Source of the DNA: Mantis religiosa
Taxonomy: Eukaryota > Arthropoda > Insecta > Mantodea > Mantidae
Assembly (NCBI GenBank): GCA_030765055.1
Contig: CM060947.1
Coordinates: 219,053,271 to 219,117,270, forward strand
DNA length: 64,000 nt
Reading direction: 5' to 3'
Position numbers and translations under genes: made by a program. Under the pieces are notes generated by a model. The model was not told the DNA's origin and did no database searches. It saw only the letters and a program-made list of their open reading frames with translations. Shown in pieces: positions 23,260 through 36,450 of this stretch. How positions within the stretch are numbered: the first letter of the stretch is position 1; each line of letters starts with the position of its first letter.

Positions 23260-25735
23260 TAAAACATAAGGTTAAGGATATTAACTTCTTACGGCGAGAT
23301 ATTCATTGCTGCTGGTTGGAATTTTCAACACTTATAGATTTTTTTGTACTAAGTCACCGTTGATTTGTGATGAGTGATGACATACAAAAGGATAGTTGCC
23401 AGTGTTTGACAACTAGGTGACCGTCGCTTCAGCCACGTAAACCTCCTTGTACCAACATGAAATAACTTGTGCAATTTAATTATCATCAAATACGTACAAT
23501 GGAAAACTTTTACGAAAAACGTTTGCAGAAGTACAAACAATAGTGGGCAGAGAAAGTCATAAGATTGTAGCAGCTCATATTCTTTATTGTAGCAGCAGTA
23601 TTTCGAAACTTTTAGAAAGAGCGGTGAGTGCGTGTGCTGTGTGTGCGCGCACGTACTGGTTTTTAAGTGTGGTATATTTCAGGGATGCGATTCTAAGCTT
23701 TCAAGAACCCCAATCTAAACTACCATTTGCAAAGGTTCTGTCATTTTTGACGTTCTCGAAAGTAGCTTTTAACATATGTAGTAAAATTCATGTTAGAGAT
23801 TTTCATGAGAAATGTCTTACATATTGTATTTTATGTAAATGCTGTTCAGTCTGAATAATTTTTGTATAATGTCGGGTTCTTACTACAAAATACTTATTTA
23901 AATACTTAAAATTTGAGAAGTAAAATTATTTATAATTCATTTCAGTACACTGTGATACCAAGATTACATTAAATTAAATCCCCTTTATCCATTATAATAA
24001 TGACGAAACGGCTAAAGCTTAAAGTTATCGGGAGTTTGACAGGGTGTTCGGAACGTAAACAGATAAACAGCGCTTTTGCTCCCTCTATAAACACAATAAG
24101 CGATATCTTCTGAATGTTTCTCCAACTCGAACTTTCTAGAAACATCCGTTCTCTCGCGAAGTAATTGAGCCCTACCGCGTTTGAGAGCAGGTATAGTGAG
24201 TTAGCAAGAGAGCATGTTAGCCAGTCAACGTTTTTGTTGCGATGAAAGGTGCTCTTCTTCGACTGTGATGACATGCAGTAAGTGCTGTTACTGTAAGTGA
24301 CTGGCGACGAGTAACTTCTCAGCGAGTGAACCTCCGGAAGAAGAGGCTACAGAGGTATTTTTAGACGAGGCGTATGACATAATGTGGCGCAGTAGTTCAT
24401 GGCTGAGTCCACTTGTTCATTTGTAAGAAAATGGAGTGTCAGGTTAGTAATTTGTCATGTAATCCACTAGCTTTATCAGCGGTCTGCTAGTAAAGCAGAG
24501 ATCTTGCCCATACCATTGATTTGCATGACGTCTGTCGTGCACATCCGAGCAAGGTCACGGGCCACCTTTAAAAGATTCCTCTGGGAGAAAGTGAAGCAGG
24601 TGTGAGAACAAAGCAAAGTGAATTAAGTTGGAGAATATACATATTACGTATACGGTTTCTCTCGACATGTTTAAAACATGAATGTTCAAGTGATCCGGTT
24701 TTTAAAAATATGATTATCAGTTTATCCTTCCGTATCATTAAATCTTCAACGAAATATGTAAATGCGTAATGAAAGATTGTACAATTTACAACATTATAAA
24801 GGAGAATATCTTTTTGTAAGAATGGATTGTAAAAGAGTAGTAGAGAAAATTATGTTAATAGTAACCCTGATTTTTATAAACTTGTTTTACCTCATGCTGC
24901 AAGTGCTGAATCAAAAACGTTTTGAATGAATCTGACGTATTACACTCACATGACTTAATAGAGATAGACATTAACCAAACGATTTTATTACGCATGTCCT
25001 TATAAGTACAATGGAATATGAAGTGTAGTACATTTAAATGTAGTTCTTTAGGAGCCGGTCACTATGCGACGGTTTTTGGCATGCCATTCCGTGTTTGTTT
25101 AGGATAGAAAAGTACGTATAATGCCTTCCTATTTGATAAACGTGTAAGTATTTGAAATTTAAAATACAAAATAAATAACTGAAAAATGGTTATCTCCAAA
25201 ACAAATCTCGTAACAATTTGTGTGCTTTAAAGCGATTGGCATTTTTGTGTACAATAAGATATTGTTCAATTATTATGGTTTATCAATTATTAAAAGTTAT
25301 ATGAAATGAAGCTCTCAGAAGCTATACAAAAATTAATTTGATGGGAAATGTGTTAAGAATATAGATAGTATTTTGGTAAAATCAAATTTGAGAAACGCTC
25401 CATGTGAAGAGTACTGTGGACTGGGAGTGATTTTCACGAAAATCTTCGTTTCCTTGGAAGATGAAAAGTCTCAATGCCAAGTTTGATTGAAAACTGAATC
25501 TTCGTTTTTTAGTTATATCTACTGTTCATAGGCACACATAGGAACTCTTTTCTAAACATAACTTTTGTAGAGGTTCGTGGGCTCTCGACACTTTTTCCAC
25601 AACAATCTTGACATCAAATTTTTAAGTGACATACATTACTAGCGTGTTATGACCGCATTCTTAATAGGCTGGAGTAGAGTTCGTTGCTGCTCCACGTCTA
25701 TCGTTAGTAGTCGGTTCATATCTAAATTTAGCCAG
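23260..25735. other. Gene-free AT-rich stretch
   Basis: No coding region or repeat body was recognised. A perfect three-unit heat-shock-element match (GAAnnTTCnnGAA, about 24129-24141) stands alone; see the findings. Confidence 0.5.
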
Positions 25736-25737
25736 TG

Positions 25738-25970
25738 ACGAGCCCGCCTCGGTAGCGTGGTGGTAGCATGTCTGCCTCACGTTCAAGAGGTCCCGAGTTC
25801 GAATCTCGGTCAGGGTGAGTTTCCTGGATAATGTTTTTTCCGGGGTTTTCCCTTATCCTGATAGACGAATGTCGGGTAACTCTAAGCTCTATGGATCCCG
25901 GACTCATTTGAGCATCATTCACCCATTCCATTCATCCTCCGAATTGACTTAACGTTGGAGGACGTAAATT
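25738..25970 (+). repeat. Family B tRNA-derived SINE
   Basis: The head is tRNA-like. GCCTCGGTAGCGTGGTGGTA forms the A-box region and CGAGTTCGAATCTCGG the T-arm with the B box. The tRNA-unrelated body follows with TTTTCCGGGGTTTTCCCTTA, GACGAATGTCGGGTAACTCT and GACTCATTTGAGCATCATTC, ending in GTTGGAGGACGTAAATTA. Two more copies are at 37848 and 39755, all on the plus strand. Confidence 0.85.
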
Positions 25971-27347
25971 ATATATAGCCAGAGACATCAGAATATCTTC
26001 CCTTCGAGAATGAAATCATGTGATAGGAACTGGTTCAGCTTTACAGCTGTGGGCACTTTATTATAGATATTATAAAATGGACTATACGTTTTTGCTTTTG
26101 GTTTGAGACTAGCCGGTTTATTCATATCTTGATGCATTTTTGCATCCTTTTGTATCCCCAGAGTCCTCCGCATTCTGTACATCTACACTTTCCGTACTTT
26201 TTGTTCAATTTAAAAAGTTTATTTACGAAGCGAAGTTGCATTGTGAACAAAGCTCAAGCTAATACATGATGAATATGAATGTAGTAGGTTCCTGAAAACG
26301 TGCTACAAAATGCTGACCTGGCAAATACGGTACATTGTTTTATGGTTTCTCATTGTTCAGATAGAGGCTTTATTGCTATGCCTTGTGCCGTTGTGCGGAA
26401 TCACTTTCCTGGTATCAGTGGGAACAATAGCGTGGGTAAAAACTCGGCCAGAATGGGAGCAACTTTAATAAGAAACATCCATAACTCAGCTCTAATTGTG
26501 AACTTGGAGCTCTCTTAAGCAGCTAATGGAGTGGAAAACAATTCTCTCTCTAACTTGTTATCATTAAAATTAAAACAAGCACACAGAAATTAACATGAAA
26601 TATATACCTAAACTGCAGTCGGCGCAATCTTTGATTATAGCTTTAAGGATCCGGTTAACTTTAAATTATAGAACACCATCCGACTGCACCCAAAATGCAC
26701 AAATATGAAGGAAAAAACCTGGAATGAACTTGAGTATAAGTATAGCATGCAGTATAAATAGGTATCCCCAAATACACACTGTTACTGATATGACTTTAAA
26801 TAAAGCAATTGGTTCTTGGCTACACAATAAATACATATATAAATGGGGAATTAACATTTCAAGTTTATTTGTGGTAAACAATTCTTACAATGGAAAGAGA
26901 AATCGTCTGATACATTGTTTTCAAAAACCTTTTTATACTCAATCTCTAAAATTATTCTTACGAAAACTTACTAGAGTTATTATAATAAGTTGATTAATCC
27001 TGCTTAACGATGATTCATTTGTATATTGCGCTGCAGCAAAGTCACATTTTAAACAATCTGTCACTATGATTTGGCTTGGAAGTTCTGTTATTTGCATGAC
27101 ACAAGAAAATAGGAATAGTTGCTTTATATTTGAGGAAAGTGTATGCGTCAGACCAACAGCAAAGAAAGTCTCAGAAATGCTTAACTAGAAAAAAAATAAA
27201 GAAGGAAAGAATCATTTGACAAATTGTGGGCGTTAACGTGATTCCAAATGTGTTATGTGGTAAGATTATTTCTTAATGTTTCTTAACTATGCAATAGTCA
27301 GAATGAATAACTTCATAGGAAATGGAAGAGAGTAAATTAATTTGTCA
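25971..27347. other. Gene-free AT-rich stretch
   Basis: Nothing recognisable was seen. The open frames (such as 26300-26518) have no motifs and no copies elsewhere. Confidence 0.5.
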
Positions 27348-27349
27348 TC

Positions 27350-27615
27350 AATCAAAAATAAACCCGTGGCTTAACAACCCTAGTGAGCCAAAGCCTGCCA
27401 AACCAATTGCCGGCCTCACGCCCACACACGCAACATAGAGATGGGCATCATTCAACCGATACGGGAGGAGATGTGGCGCCCCCAACCGTAAAATTGGCTT
27501 ACTAGGACTTGAAATCTTCACCCCCAGGGTTGGGATCGACCCCGGGCGCCTTCCTTGGCAGACAATCCAAGCATGACGCCTTAGTCCACTACGTGGCGGC
27601 GCAGGGCATAATTTG
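27350..27615 (-). repeat. Family G tRNA-derived SINE, minus
   Basis: Read on the minus strand the start is tRNA-like (GCCGCCACGTAGTGGACTAA near the A box, CCGGGGTCGATCCCAACC near the B box at about 27527-27545). A GC-rich body runs down to about 27360. There is only one copy in the window, so the left limit is approximate. The 91-codon minus frame across it is not believed to be coding. Confidence 0.6.
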
Positions 27616-28164
27616 AAATACACAACTTTTCATCTGTACATTAAAATGCATGTTTAATATATACACACAAAAGATTATTTTAATCAAAATGGATATAATA
27701 TTTTGAGAAAATAAAAGTTACGTTATATTCATATAAAGGGTATTTGATGTGAGAGGTATTTTTAAAATATTCCTCTCATATATTGGAAAGATGCTGAACA
27801 CCCCAGTGCCTTTCAGGGCACGAAAATTTTCAAGAAAATACTCACAACCCTAAGCTTTCTACACATAGGAACTTATTTGATTTTCTCAAAAAATGCTCTA
27901 ACAATTTTAATTCCTATATGCTTAATCTATTTGCATGAAAAATTAAATACATATCCTGAATTTTCTAAGAATAGTCTCCGAAGTACCCCTTAGTTGTGAA
28001 TGAATGTAGCAAACTGGTGATTCGAAAGAGATAGACCACATCTTGCCGGATAAAGTTTGCAGATCTCTTTAAAGTACATAGTTAACGTAAAAAACTTTTT
28101 AGTTAACCGTTTCAGAGATATTTCTTATTATTGGTCTGATTTTGAAAATAATTACGTTTTCTTA

Positions 28165-28412
28165 TTTGTTCAATTTATACCCCCGCCTTTAACTCCAATG
28201 GTCATATCGGTGGTCATTCTCCTTTGGAGTATATAGAAGGTGTTAACTCGTATTCTTAGGGTTTTAATCATTAGATCACGCACACATTCACATTCTCATT
28301 CTCATTCATACTTCCAGACTCTGGGGAAGATGAGGAATCATCTTGGTTGGAGAAAAGTCCCCACAACCAGCTGGGAATCGAACCCGGGACCCCTCGCATG
28401 TCAGGCAGGCCA
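28165..28412 (-). repeat. Family C tRNA-derived SINE, minus, truncated at its 5' end
   Basis: This copy matches 43718-43978, 47885-48140 and 62163-62428. Shared pieces on the plus strand are ATACCCCCGCCTTTAACTCC, ATTAGATCACGCACACATTC, TTCCAGACTCTGGGGAAGAT and GGGAATCGAACCCGGGACCC. The other copies continue into a tRNA-like A box ending in GAGCTACGGGGCC, but here the match stops near 28412. Confidence 0.8.
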
Positions 28413-28587
28413 ATTACACTTTTTTCAGATTGAAAGTACCTATTATTTTTGTTTCTCCTAGTCATTCAATGCGAACAGACCTTCAAAGTCATCACATAAC
28501 CAGGTAGCTGTTAAAATATTTGATTGTCGCTGAAGCTGTTTTCCCTTATTGTTGCGCCTACAAGGAGGCTGCAGACATATACCTATT

Positions 28588-29190
28588 AGGATTGGGATTT
28601 GGATTTCATTACGGAGGGCATTCGGTACATAGGCCACCATGCTGGGCTCATTGTTCCTATGCCCCCCGGGAGGAATGATGAGGCGAAGGCGACAGAGGCG
28701 GTCGACCTAAGGAGCCATATCAGTATAGAGGGCAGGGTCCCTACAGTTTATTTGTATAGAGACTTCCCCCGACAGGCCAGGACAACGAACCCGCTCCTCT
28801 GCAGCGAGATAGGAACGAGCCCAGCAGTCGAGACCTAAAGGTCCCTGGCTGGCGGTCCCGAAATGATCCCAACAGAGGAGCTGAGGCCGGTAACCCACCT
28901 ACCGGAGGAGGAAGTAGTTTTCCTCAGATCCTATCATCCTGCCATGCACCACCGAGACACCCGCTGACACTTCTACCCTGAAAGAGACAATCAGATGAGA
29001 GATGATATGAAATGATGATGGAGATGAAATGGAGGGACAGGAAATTCGGGGGATGTAATTAACCTATCCAGCATTTACCTAGCGACCCGGAAAAACCCAT
29101 GTGTCAGGTAGGTCAGCCACGGGAATCGAACCCGTGCCTCCCGAATGCGAGCCACAGACGAAGGCGCCTGAGCCATCCCACTCGGTCATA
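28588..29190 (-). repeat. Family D long tRNA-derived SINE, minus copy 2
   Basis: This is the longest family D copy, about 600 bases. The minus-strand start near 29185 is tRNA-like, with ACCGAGTGGGATGGCTCAGG as the A-box region and B-box string GGGTTCGATTCCCGTGG. It shares with 7668-8205 the ACCATCCTGCCATGC-type and GATGATATGAAATGATGATG-type pieces. Open frames within it are not conserved between copies. Confidence 0.85.
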
Positions 29191-29194
29191 TGTA

Positions 29195-31588
29195 CCTATA
29201 CTGTGTACATCAGAAAGTCAAAGTAGACGTATAAAAAGCAGTGTGATTGGTCCGCAGCGCCCCTTCTGTACTACTGTTTGGGTGATGCTTTCGCCACCAA
29301 GTAGTCCCTCGAGAGAGTAGTACTGCTAAGATTTAAAAGCTCACCTCATTTCCTCTAATGCATCAACTATTGAGTACTAATCATAGTTCAATTGTAAAAC
29401 CATATTTTTGTTGAATTAGTAACTAGGCTAACACATACGGCGTAGTCTGGAATGGGGCGACAAGAAAAAAGCAAAGAAGTATGGCGTGGCTGAACGCGGT
29501 TACAACGTGATGAAAAGAATATTGAATGTGTTCGAATTTTGCCAGAAATATTCATAATTCGCTACTGATGAAGTGTTTACGGGAGTGCTAGTTTCAAGTA
29601 TTTACTGCGCATGCAAAGAAAAATTAACAGTTGCTGAAGTTAGAACTTCTGGCAAGAAAGGACCAATTTCCAGCTCATATTACAGGATGCAGATGACGTA
29701 CGAAGCAATTAATTTGCGTGACTAGCTTATTGTGCTGCCTGTTATTTAAATTTATTGTGTTAAATGTATCCCTTTAATGATAAAAATCGCTTATAAGCGT
29801 GTTCAGTCACTGCGGACGCACATGGCCGCGGAGTGATACAATACGGTACCTGGCAGTCTTAGCTTCCATGAAGCCGGGACTTCAAAGCAGTGGTTTTATA
29901 AAGTAATAAATGTAGCCACGTTGCTTTGCAGTAGAAAATAGACACTATAGTACAGGTCGTCATACTAGAAAATTACTGACAGTGCAATCCTAGGCTTAGC
30001 TGTACTATTTTCTTGCGTCGCGCTCACGAATGCTGTAGGAGACCGCGTGCATTTGTTTATCTATGATGCATGTTTGACAAATCGGAAATCAGGCCGGAGT
30101 CGCAAGAGAGGCTAATGGTGCTTTACCACCTGCGTCATGATTTATCACGTGACAGTTTCGCAGTACGTGTGTCGCTCAGGAGTTTGACAGTCAAGTCATA
30201 GGGATGGAGGGAGAGAGAGAAGCTCTCAAATAAAGGCAGACATTAGCGTGGAGATGGATAGCAGAGTTTATAATTAATTATTCACCCATCTCGATGCGAG
30301 AGTCCGTAATAAGTCTGCAATCCCATTGGTGGCCTGACAATTGTGACGTGCATCCGCGGTAGCTCCATAGGGCTATCCAAACTTTACAATGGAACTATGG
30401 AATAATTTAAAAGTTTTTGCGTGTAAAAATTCCAAACATATACGCAAGCTTTTCGCCGCCGTCTTCATTAAACATTTGTTGAGTGGAAGGTGATTCCTTT
30501 GGTTTTTCTGCACATCTAGAAACTACTCTTAAAATCCTTTTCTTCCCCCTACTCTACGTTTACGAGATAAACATCAAGAAATACTCTTATTACATATTTT
30601 CTTGTTGATACAATAACTATAGGAGAGTGCATAGGCTTTAAGCGATAGTCCGATCTTTGAAACGCCGGCCACCATGTGAATGGCTTTGACCAGAAGGGGC
30701 GATAGGAGAAATAGAAGAGATGATAACGCCTTTCCATTTCAGAGAAGTTTAATAACTGGAAAATGTAAAACAAATACCTGGGAAATTGACTACATAAAAA
30801 TTACTTTGTCTCTTATGGTTAACAAGTTAAATGAAATAGAGCTTCAGAGATTAAAAAATAGGATGTACATTCCATTTGTCATGAAAATATACATTTTAAA
30901 TTTACGATAATTTAGTTAAAAATGTTAAAGCAATTTTTTTAGAAAGTCAGAAGTTTGGAAAACCATTCCATGTAAAGGCTAGTTGAAGTGAAGAAATTTT
31001 GACATCTTCCTGTTATATCCTTGGAAGAGTTCAACATAAAAAGGAAATTTGGAATTTAACCGATTACTCTTTTCGCGGTTATGGTGTATATGCGTAGATA
31101 CACACATCCATATACACCCAAACAAGCGTGCTCAGACGGATGCATTGTCTTTTTCCCCTAAAAAAATGCGTATCTTGAATTTAGGTAGTGTTCAAAACAA
31201 TATTTCCCGGAAAATCTCTTTATCGAATTTTTGGGCGGAACACAATTTCTTCCCATCCAACTATGTACTTAAGTGGTAAAGATAATTATATGGTATCCAG
31301 CAAGGAATATACCAAACACATTGTCATTTGTGGCATTATCTGAATTTACAAGAAAGAAAATAATACTTTTTGGTATAATCTGATGTTTCTGCGTTCAGAA
31401 GCAATTCACTCCAACTTAAATAACCCACCTCCACACTTCATAAGGGGATGACAGGTGCCATTCCCACCGTCTCACTATCTTATGCTAATCTTCGAACATA
31501 CTACTCTGCTGTCTGGTTTTAAAGCTAAGCCCTGTAAGTGGTAATTTAACTTAAATTAATTAATAAATTAAATACATTAATAACAGGA
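29195..31588. other. Gene-free stretch
   Basis: No recognisable coding motif. A moderately GC-rich part (29820-30380) has no repeats elsewhere in the window and no convincing frame. Confidence 0.5.
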
Positions 31589-31589
31589 G

Positions 31590-32200
31590 CAGCTGTGTGC
31601 TACTATGTGGCACAAGAGGATAACATCTCAGGACATTTTGGACGTTTATACGCACAGCTGGTCATAAATGTGGCTCTGAAGGTAATGTAACATGCACCAT
31701 TTCCCTCAGGAACTGGTGAATGATAGACTCCATAAGAATTATGAACAATTATGAACGTGACTTTAAATGTTCTTGCTGATACTTTTTGGCCGTGAGGAAT
31801 CACCGAGCACCATTAAATTGATTATCTCTTTAATTTTGGTTGGTAGCATTGAATCCAGGTTTCATCTCAAGTTATGTCGGATTAAACACCTTCACGTCCT
31901 AAGTGTTCTAAGTACAGCCTGTTTCCATTCTCTGCCACACACTTTGCTCTTCAAGATTGTGAGCATCCACTGAACGCTGATTTTTCTCATTTAGTTTATG
32001 AAGAATCTTACAGGAAAAATACAACAGTTCAATACAAGTCATAAAGCATCGTTCTTTGAACAATGTCCTAACCGCATTCACGTGCACATTATCATTTACC
32101 GATTGTGGTCTGCCAGTTTCACGTTGTGACGAACCTCTTTCCCATCTCTCCTAAACGCATGTGCCAATTTTTGGTATCAGTTTGGTATCAAACTGTGCAC
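31590..32200 (-). pseudogene. Mariner-like transposase relic, minus strand
   Basis: Read on the minus strand from about 32200, it gives VNDNVHVNAVRTLFKERCFM, the same DNA-binding part as the plus-strand relic at 21795. Near 31890, MKPGFNATNQ-like residues sit where the first catalytic motif belongs. The frame 31803-31603 reads KVTFIIVHNSYGVYHSPVPE, then CYIT and KRPKCPEML, which fits the middle of the catalytic core. The second and third catalytic motifs are missing past 31600, so it is 3' truncated. Stops and frameshifts are numerous. Confidence 0.7.
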
Positions 32201-33055
32201 AAAGAGTTTAAAAGCCTTGTTTGTAGATTTACGTGATTTTAAATTATATTTGTATATTTGGCTTTAAAACCTTCGGAGAAATGTGTATGATTTCACAGTG
32301 ATATCTTCTCAGAGTAGACATTGACCGCTCCACGAAGATGTCCCTCACGGTTGTGAATGAGGTTTGCTTATCTTCAGTATACCTTGACATAACGGCCCAG
32401 AATATACAGCTTATGTAAAACTTATGTAAACGTTCATATATTCAGAGAGCATCACGCATCATTAGAACTTGGAAGGAGATATCATAATAATGCAATTTTA
32501 AGATATCCGACATTTGTGATCCAAATAGTATTTTGTCTAAACTTTGCAACGGAATGGGATGTAGGTACCTAAAAATAAACTTTAATTTTACAGAACATCG
32601 TGATTACAACTTGACATATTAAAAGACTAGTATTTCACAGCAAAGAATGTTTTGAATGTGAACTGTCATCCCTCTTAGCAGTATAAATATCCAAATGGCA
32701 ACCAACAGCGAAAAATTTGCGGAACGAAAGACATCTGCATTCAAGTGTTAGTTGCAAGAATGCCCCCTGTTAGACTCGCTGCAGTGACATATGCATAATC
32801 TGTTTTAAATTCATTTTAAATAATCATCACACAAGTACGCGGCAGTGGCTCAAGAGTTTCACATTAGCCGTTATTCTGTCGTGTGAATACTAAATAATAA
32901 TAATTTCATCTGTAATTTACAGTTACACCAAGAGATTTTGAAACCAAACGTGCACTTCTGTAAATGCACACTGGATCGAATAGCAAATATATGGGGTTTG
33001 TATTGAGAATCCTGTTTTGCAAATGAATCAGGAATATTCACTAAGAGAGAGAGAG
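32201..33055. other. Gene-free AT-rich stretch
   Basis: Nothing recognisable except a short GA run near 33044-33058. Confidence 0.5.
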
Positions 33056-33059
33056 AGAC

Positions 33060-33540
33060 AGTATTCCAACAGCAGAGGGAAGTAATTTTTGGCGTGAAAA
33101 CTTAGGTGACTAACTTGATCGGACAGTTTTTTGTTCGAGAGGCATTTAACAGAAACACGCTACTTAGAACTAAGCAATTAGGTCCCCTTATCACTAGCGA
33201 CTGTGTTACTACAGGGGTAAGTGACAATGTGGTTTCAGCACGATGATGCTCCTCCATACAGGCCAATGATCATCTGTATCATCCAAATGCAGCTTATTGT
33301 GTTCATTGATCAATCGCCTAATCCAAGACCTCTTGACCTCTTTCTCTGGCTGTCATTTAAAGTAGCCTGCTTATGCAGAGAAGCTGGACGATTAAAAAAG
33401 GCTTCGCTAATACATTACGGTGGTTTGAAGATTCAATACACCTACCATGCTACACTGAGTCAGAAGTTCCATTCAATACCATTCCCAGTATGCATTAAAC
33501 AAGAAGGTCAACGGTTCGAACTCTTCCTTCGTTAGAAGAG
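33060..33540 (+). pseudogene. DDE transposase relic related to 16325-16790
   Basis: ERHLTETRYLELSN near 33140 leads into MWFQHDDAPPYRPM (33224 onward), which carries the second catalytic Asp. SPNPRPLDLFLWLSFKVACL (about 33310-33370) keeps the third Asp in the PLDLFLW motif. The order and spacing match the transposase type seen at 16325. The first catalytic motif and the N-terminus were not found, and stops are present upstream of 33221. The single frame 33221-33535 is therefore only a fragment. Confidence 0.7.
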
Positions 33541-34294
33541 CCGTATTCCAGGATTAGACGAAGAGTCCTTGCACGGTACACAATATATCTACACGAGGTG
33601 ATAGCAACAAAATACATTTCTGTGCGCCGCATGAAAACGCCAAAATTGTGAAGCTATTAAAACTTCCACACTGGTAATATGTAATTTTCTGATGGTCGTA
33701 GATCAAATTGTATACTCCTAATATCATCTACATTAATCAATGTATGTACCTATATTCTGTTTAAATAGTTACCACATGTTCTTTACCAATAAACACTAAA
33801 ATAGTAAATGAAAATAAAGAAAATAACTTCGAATTAAAATTATTTAAACTAATTTAACCATGATATTATTTAAAACAAGCCTATGTATGGATATTATAGT
33901 GGAGTGAAACAGTTACTACATCTAGGTGATTCCAGATCTTACTGCAGACAGATTTAGTACCACAGTTTCGCTCCAACTGAGTAAAATACAACACATGGAC
34001 AGTCAGGTTAAGACATGTAGAATTCGCTTGCCTATTATACATTTTAGTTTTGCAAATCCCAGTTATTTAATCACGAGCGTAATAAAAGGCAATGCTGCAA
34101 CATATGTTGTATTATTTAGTAATTTCATTGAATGAGTTCCCGAAGATATCCACGTTACACTAGGCTTAATATTTAAAACTGAGTTTAAATTGTGGATCGA
34201 ATAAAATTGCAAAAGTAAGGGTGGCTGGCTCAAGTGTTATATTTCTTGTGAATGGTAATGTATTCCAATAAGAGTTGCCTGCAGCGCAACATTT

Positions 34295-34743
34295 TGTCGC
34301 AGCGACGCGCAAAAAAGGTTCAGTGCAGATATGAGCGCGGCTTGTGTACACAAAGGGCCGGCAAATAAAGATAGCGGAGATAAAGGAATTTCCGGCACAG
34401 ATTAAGTTAAGCTTCTGGAAGGTTCGGGTTTCGTCTAGTGACAGAACATTCTATGTCTTGTTTATTCCAGAAATATCTAGTGATTTTTACAGAACAGTCT
34501 CGAATTATCAATGAGGTATTTAAGGAAGCGACGGCTTGCCAAGTGTCGGTCGTAAACAGATGTTTTAAACAGTGAAATTTAAGTAAGGTCTTTGATGTGG
34601 TCATCGACCTTGGTAGATTGTGATGGTTTATTTTATGTAATGCGACTACTGTAAGAATAGAACAGAGTGTAAGTCTACAGAAATGAAGAACATTTGGAAT
34701 TTCTGCAACTTGGACTTTAATTTTACGAACCCACAAAGTCACA
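34295..34743 (+). mobile_element. Second solo LTR related to 15326-15918
   Basis: The 3' end (GGAATTTCTGCAACTTGGAC, TTTAATTTTACGAACCCACA, ending AAGTCACA) aligns closely with the end of the solo LTR at 15326. The proposed left end is TGTCGCAGCG at 34295, matching the TGTCGC start of the first LTR. Flanking tetranucleotides are ATTT and ATAT, an imperfect duplication. It is shorter (449 bases) and lacks a clear TATA box. It also carries a perfect heat shock element (TTCtgGAAggTTC, 34413-34425). The left boundary is less certain than the right. Confidence 0.6.
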
Positions 34744-36225
34744 ATATTAATGTTAATCAGTAATTAAAGTACTTGTTAACAACGCTAGAGAAAATAAATT
34801 GCACAACTATTTTATCAGTTACTTAGTTGATTAATTACTTTTTAAGCTTTTAAGTCCTTTGTCAATGATGAAGAGATTAAGTATAGTGTTACGCATAGGG
34901 TTGTAAGGGGGATAAAGAGGGGTTTTACTTACATCTCTATACAGCAAATGGTGACGTAGCCACTGGCGACTAGGAAGTATAGGACGGTAGAGCTACATGA
35001 AAGGAGGGTAGAAGTCAAACCCAGAGTAGTAAATGAATTCTAGGAGTTACAATAGCAGTATGAAGCACTCCCTGGATCTTGAAGAGATAAGGGGTGCAGT
35101 TGAAATATTAAATACATGATGACATGGTGCAACTATACCTTGAGTGATATTGTTGCTTAGATAGCTGAGTTTCGTGCTGGCTGGCAATCGATGTATGGAT
35201 CTGTCGCACCTCACCCTCGGTTTAGACTCAAACGTACGTTAAAATAAACTCTTGTGCAAATAACCATCCGCGTATGTCTCGTTGAGATCACGTCGAATGT
35301 TCCCTGAACAGTCTTCCAGCATGAAGTCCCCGCGTGCGCTAGCTTAACCAATCTTAAATAGGGGGTCCTGTCACAATGGCAGCTAACAGCTAAATCAGCA
35401 CTTCCCACGCTCATTATGCTTTTTCTCCAAAATATTGTGTCACCTGGTGCAATCAATGTTTACGTAATTGAAATCGTGTTGATTCCTATTTCAAGCCATC
35501 TGTGTACAGTTGGCATGAGTCAGCAGGATGATGATTCAACAGTCCAAAGTACATGTTTTGTCAGCCAGCACAATTTAAGCTTAATCAACACACAGTTGTA
35601 CTCAAAATTAAGGCACAGAAAATGAATATTAAATAACAATAATTAAAGTAATTTCTAAGTCTCGCTCAGCCTATGTACACAACAATATTCATAAACAAAG
35701 GTACAAACATCCAGGGCGCTGGAGACATCATGAATTTATGCATTTTGTATTATTTACATACCTTCAGTAGTTTTTAACATCAGTCACAAAGTAAAGAAAA
35801 TACTGAAAAACTAAAATTTCCCAGCTTAGTATTACAAACGTTGATGGGTAAAATTTCCATAACAATTTCTTTTCGCGACCCAATATTAGGGAGAAATGCA
35901 GTTGGTAGTAGTCAAAGCTCAACGACGTCGTCGTGTTACCTAGCCAATAAGTGATAGTCCATTCAGAGCGTTTTAACATTTTTCCAATGGATTCCATCCC
36001 ACTGTGGAATTTATGGGAATGATACATGCGTATGTTGGCCAAGAAAGCTTCCAAAAATCCTCAAACAGCGAAACAAAACATCCCCTAGGAAACAGTTAAG
36101 ATGAATTTAGAATATTTTCACAGTCAGATATGATAGGTATCTTAATGCTTCTGAAAATCTTGATTGACGGGATTTCCAAAAATAGTTAAGCAATTACAGA
36201 TCTACCTAGAAATGAAATGGGTAGT
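34744..36225. other. Gene-free stretch
   Basis: Short open frames such as 35211-35456 (minus) have no recognisable motif. I see no repeat bodies. Confidence 0.5.
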
Positions 36226-36227
36226 GT

Positions 36228-36450
36228 TTAAGCCCGCTTTTACTACATACGGCACCACAGGCGGTGACACTGATGATACATGAGATGAAGATGGAGCACC
36301 GGTGGAATGAGATGGCGGGGGAAACCGGAGGTCCCGGAGAAAACCCGCCCCAGCACCGTGTTGTCCACCACTAATCTCACTTTGCGGTCGCCTGGGATCG
36401 AACCCGGGCCGTCTTGGTGAGAGCCAAGAGGTCTAAGCACTCAACCAAAA
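36228..36450 (-). repeat. Family E tRNA-derived SINE, minus
   Basis: Read on the minus strand: GGTTGAGTGCTTAGACCTCT forms an A-box region, CCCGGGTTCGATCCCAGG the T-arm with B box, and a GC-rich body then runs to about 36240 (AAACCGGAGGTCCCGGAGAA on the plus strand). There is only this copy in the window. Confidence 0.7.

Noticed and set aside
29404..29720. Possible transposase or exon sequence
   Set aside because: A few lysine-rich and helix-like stretches looked coding, but no family motif could be named and the frame is broken.
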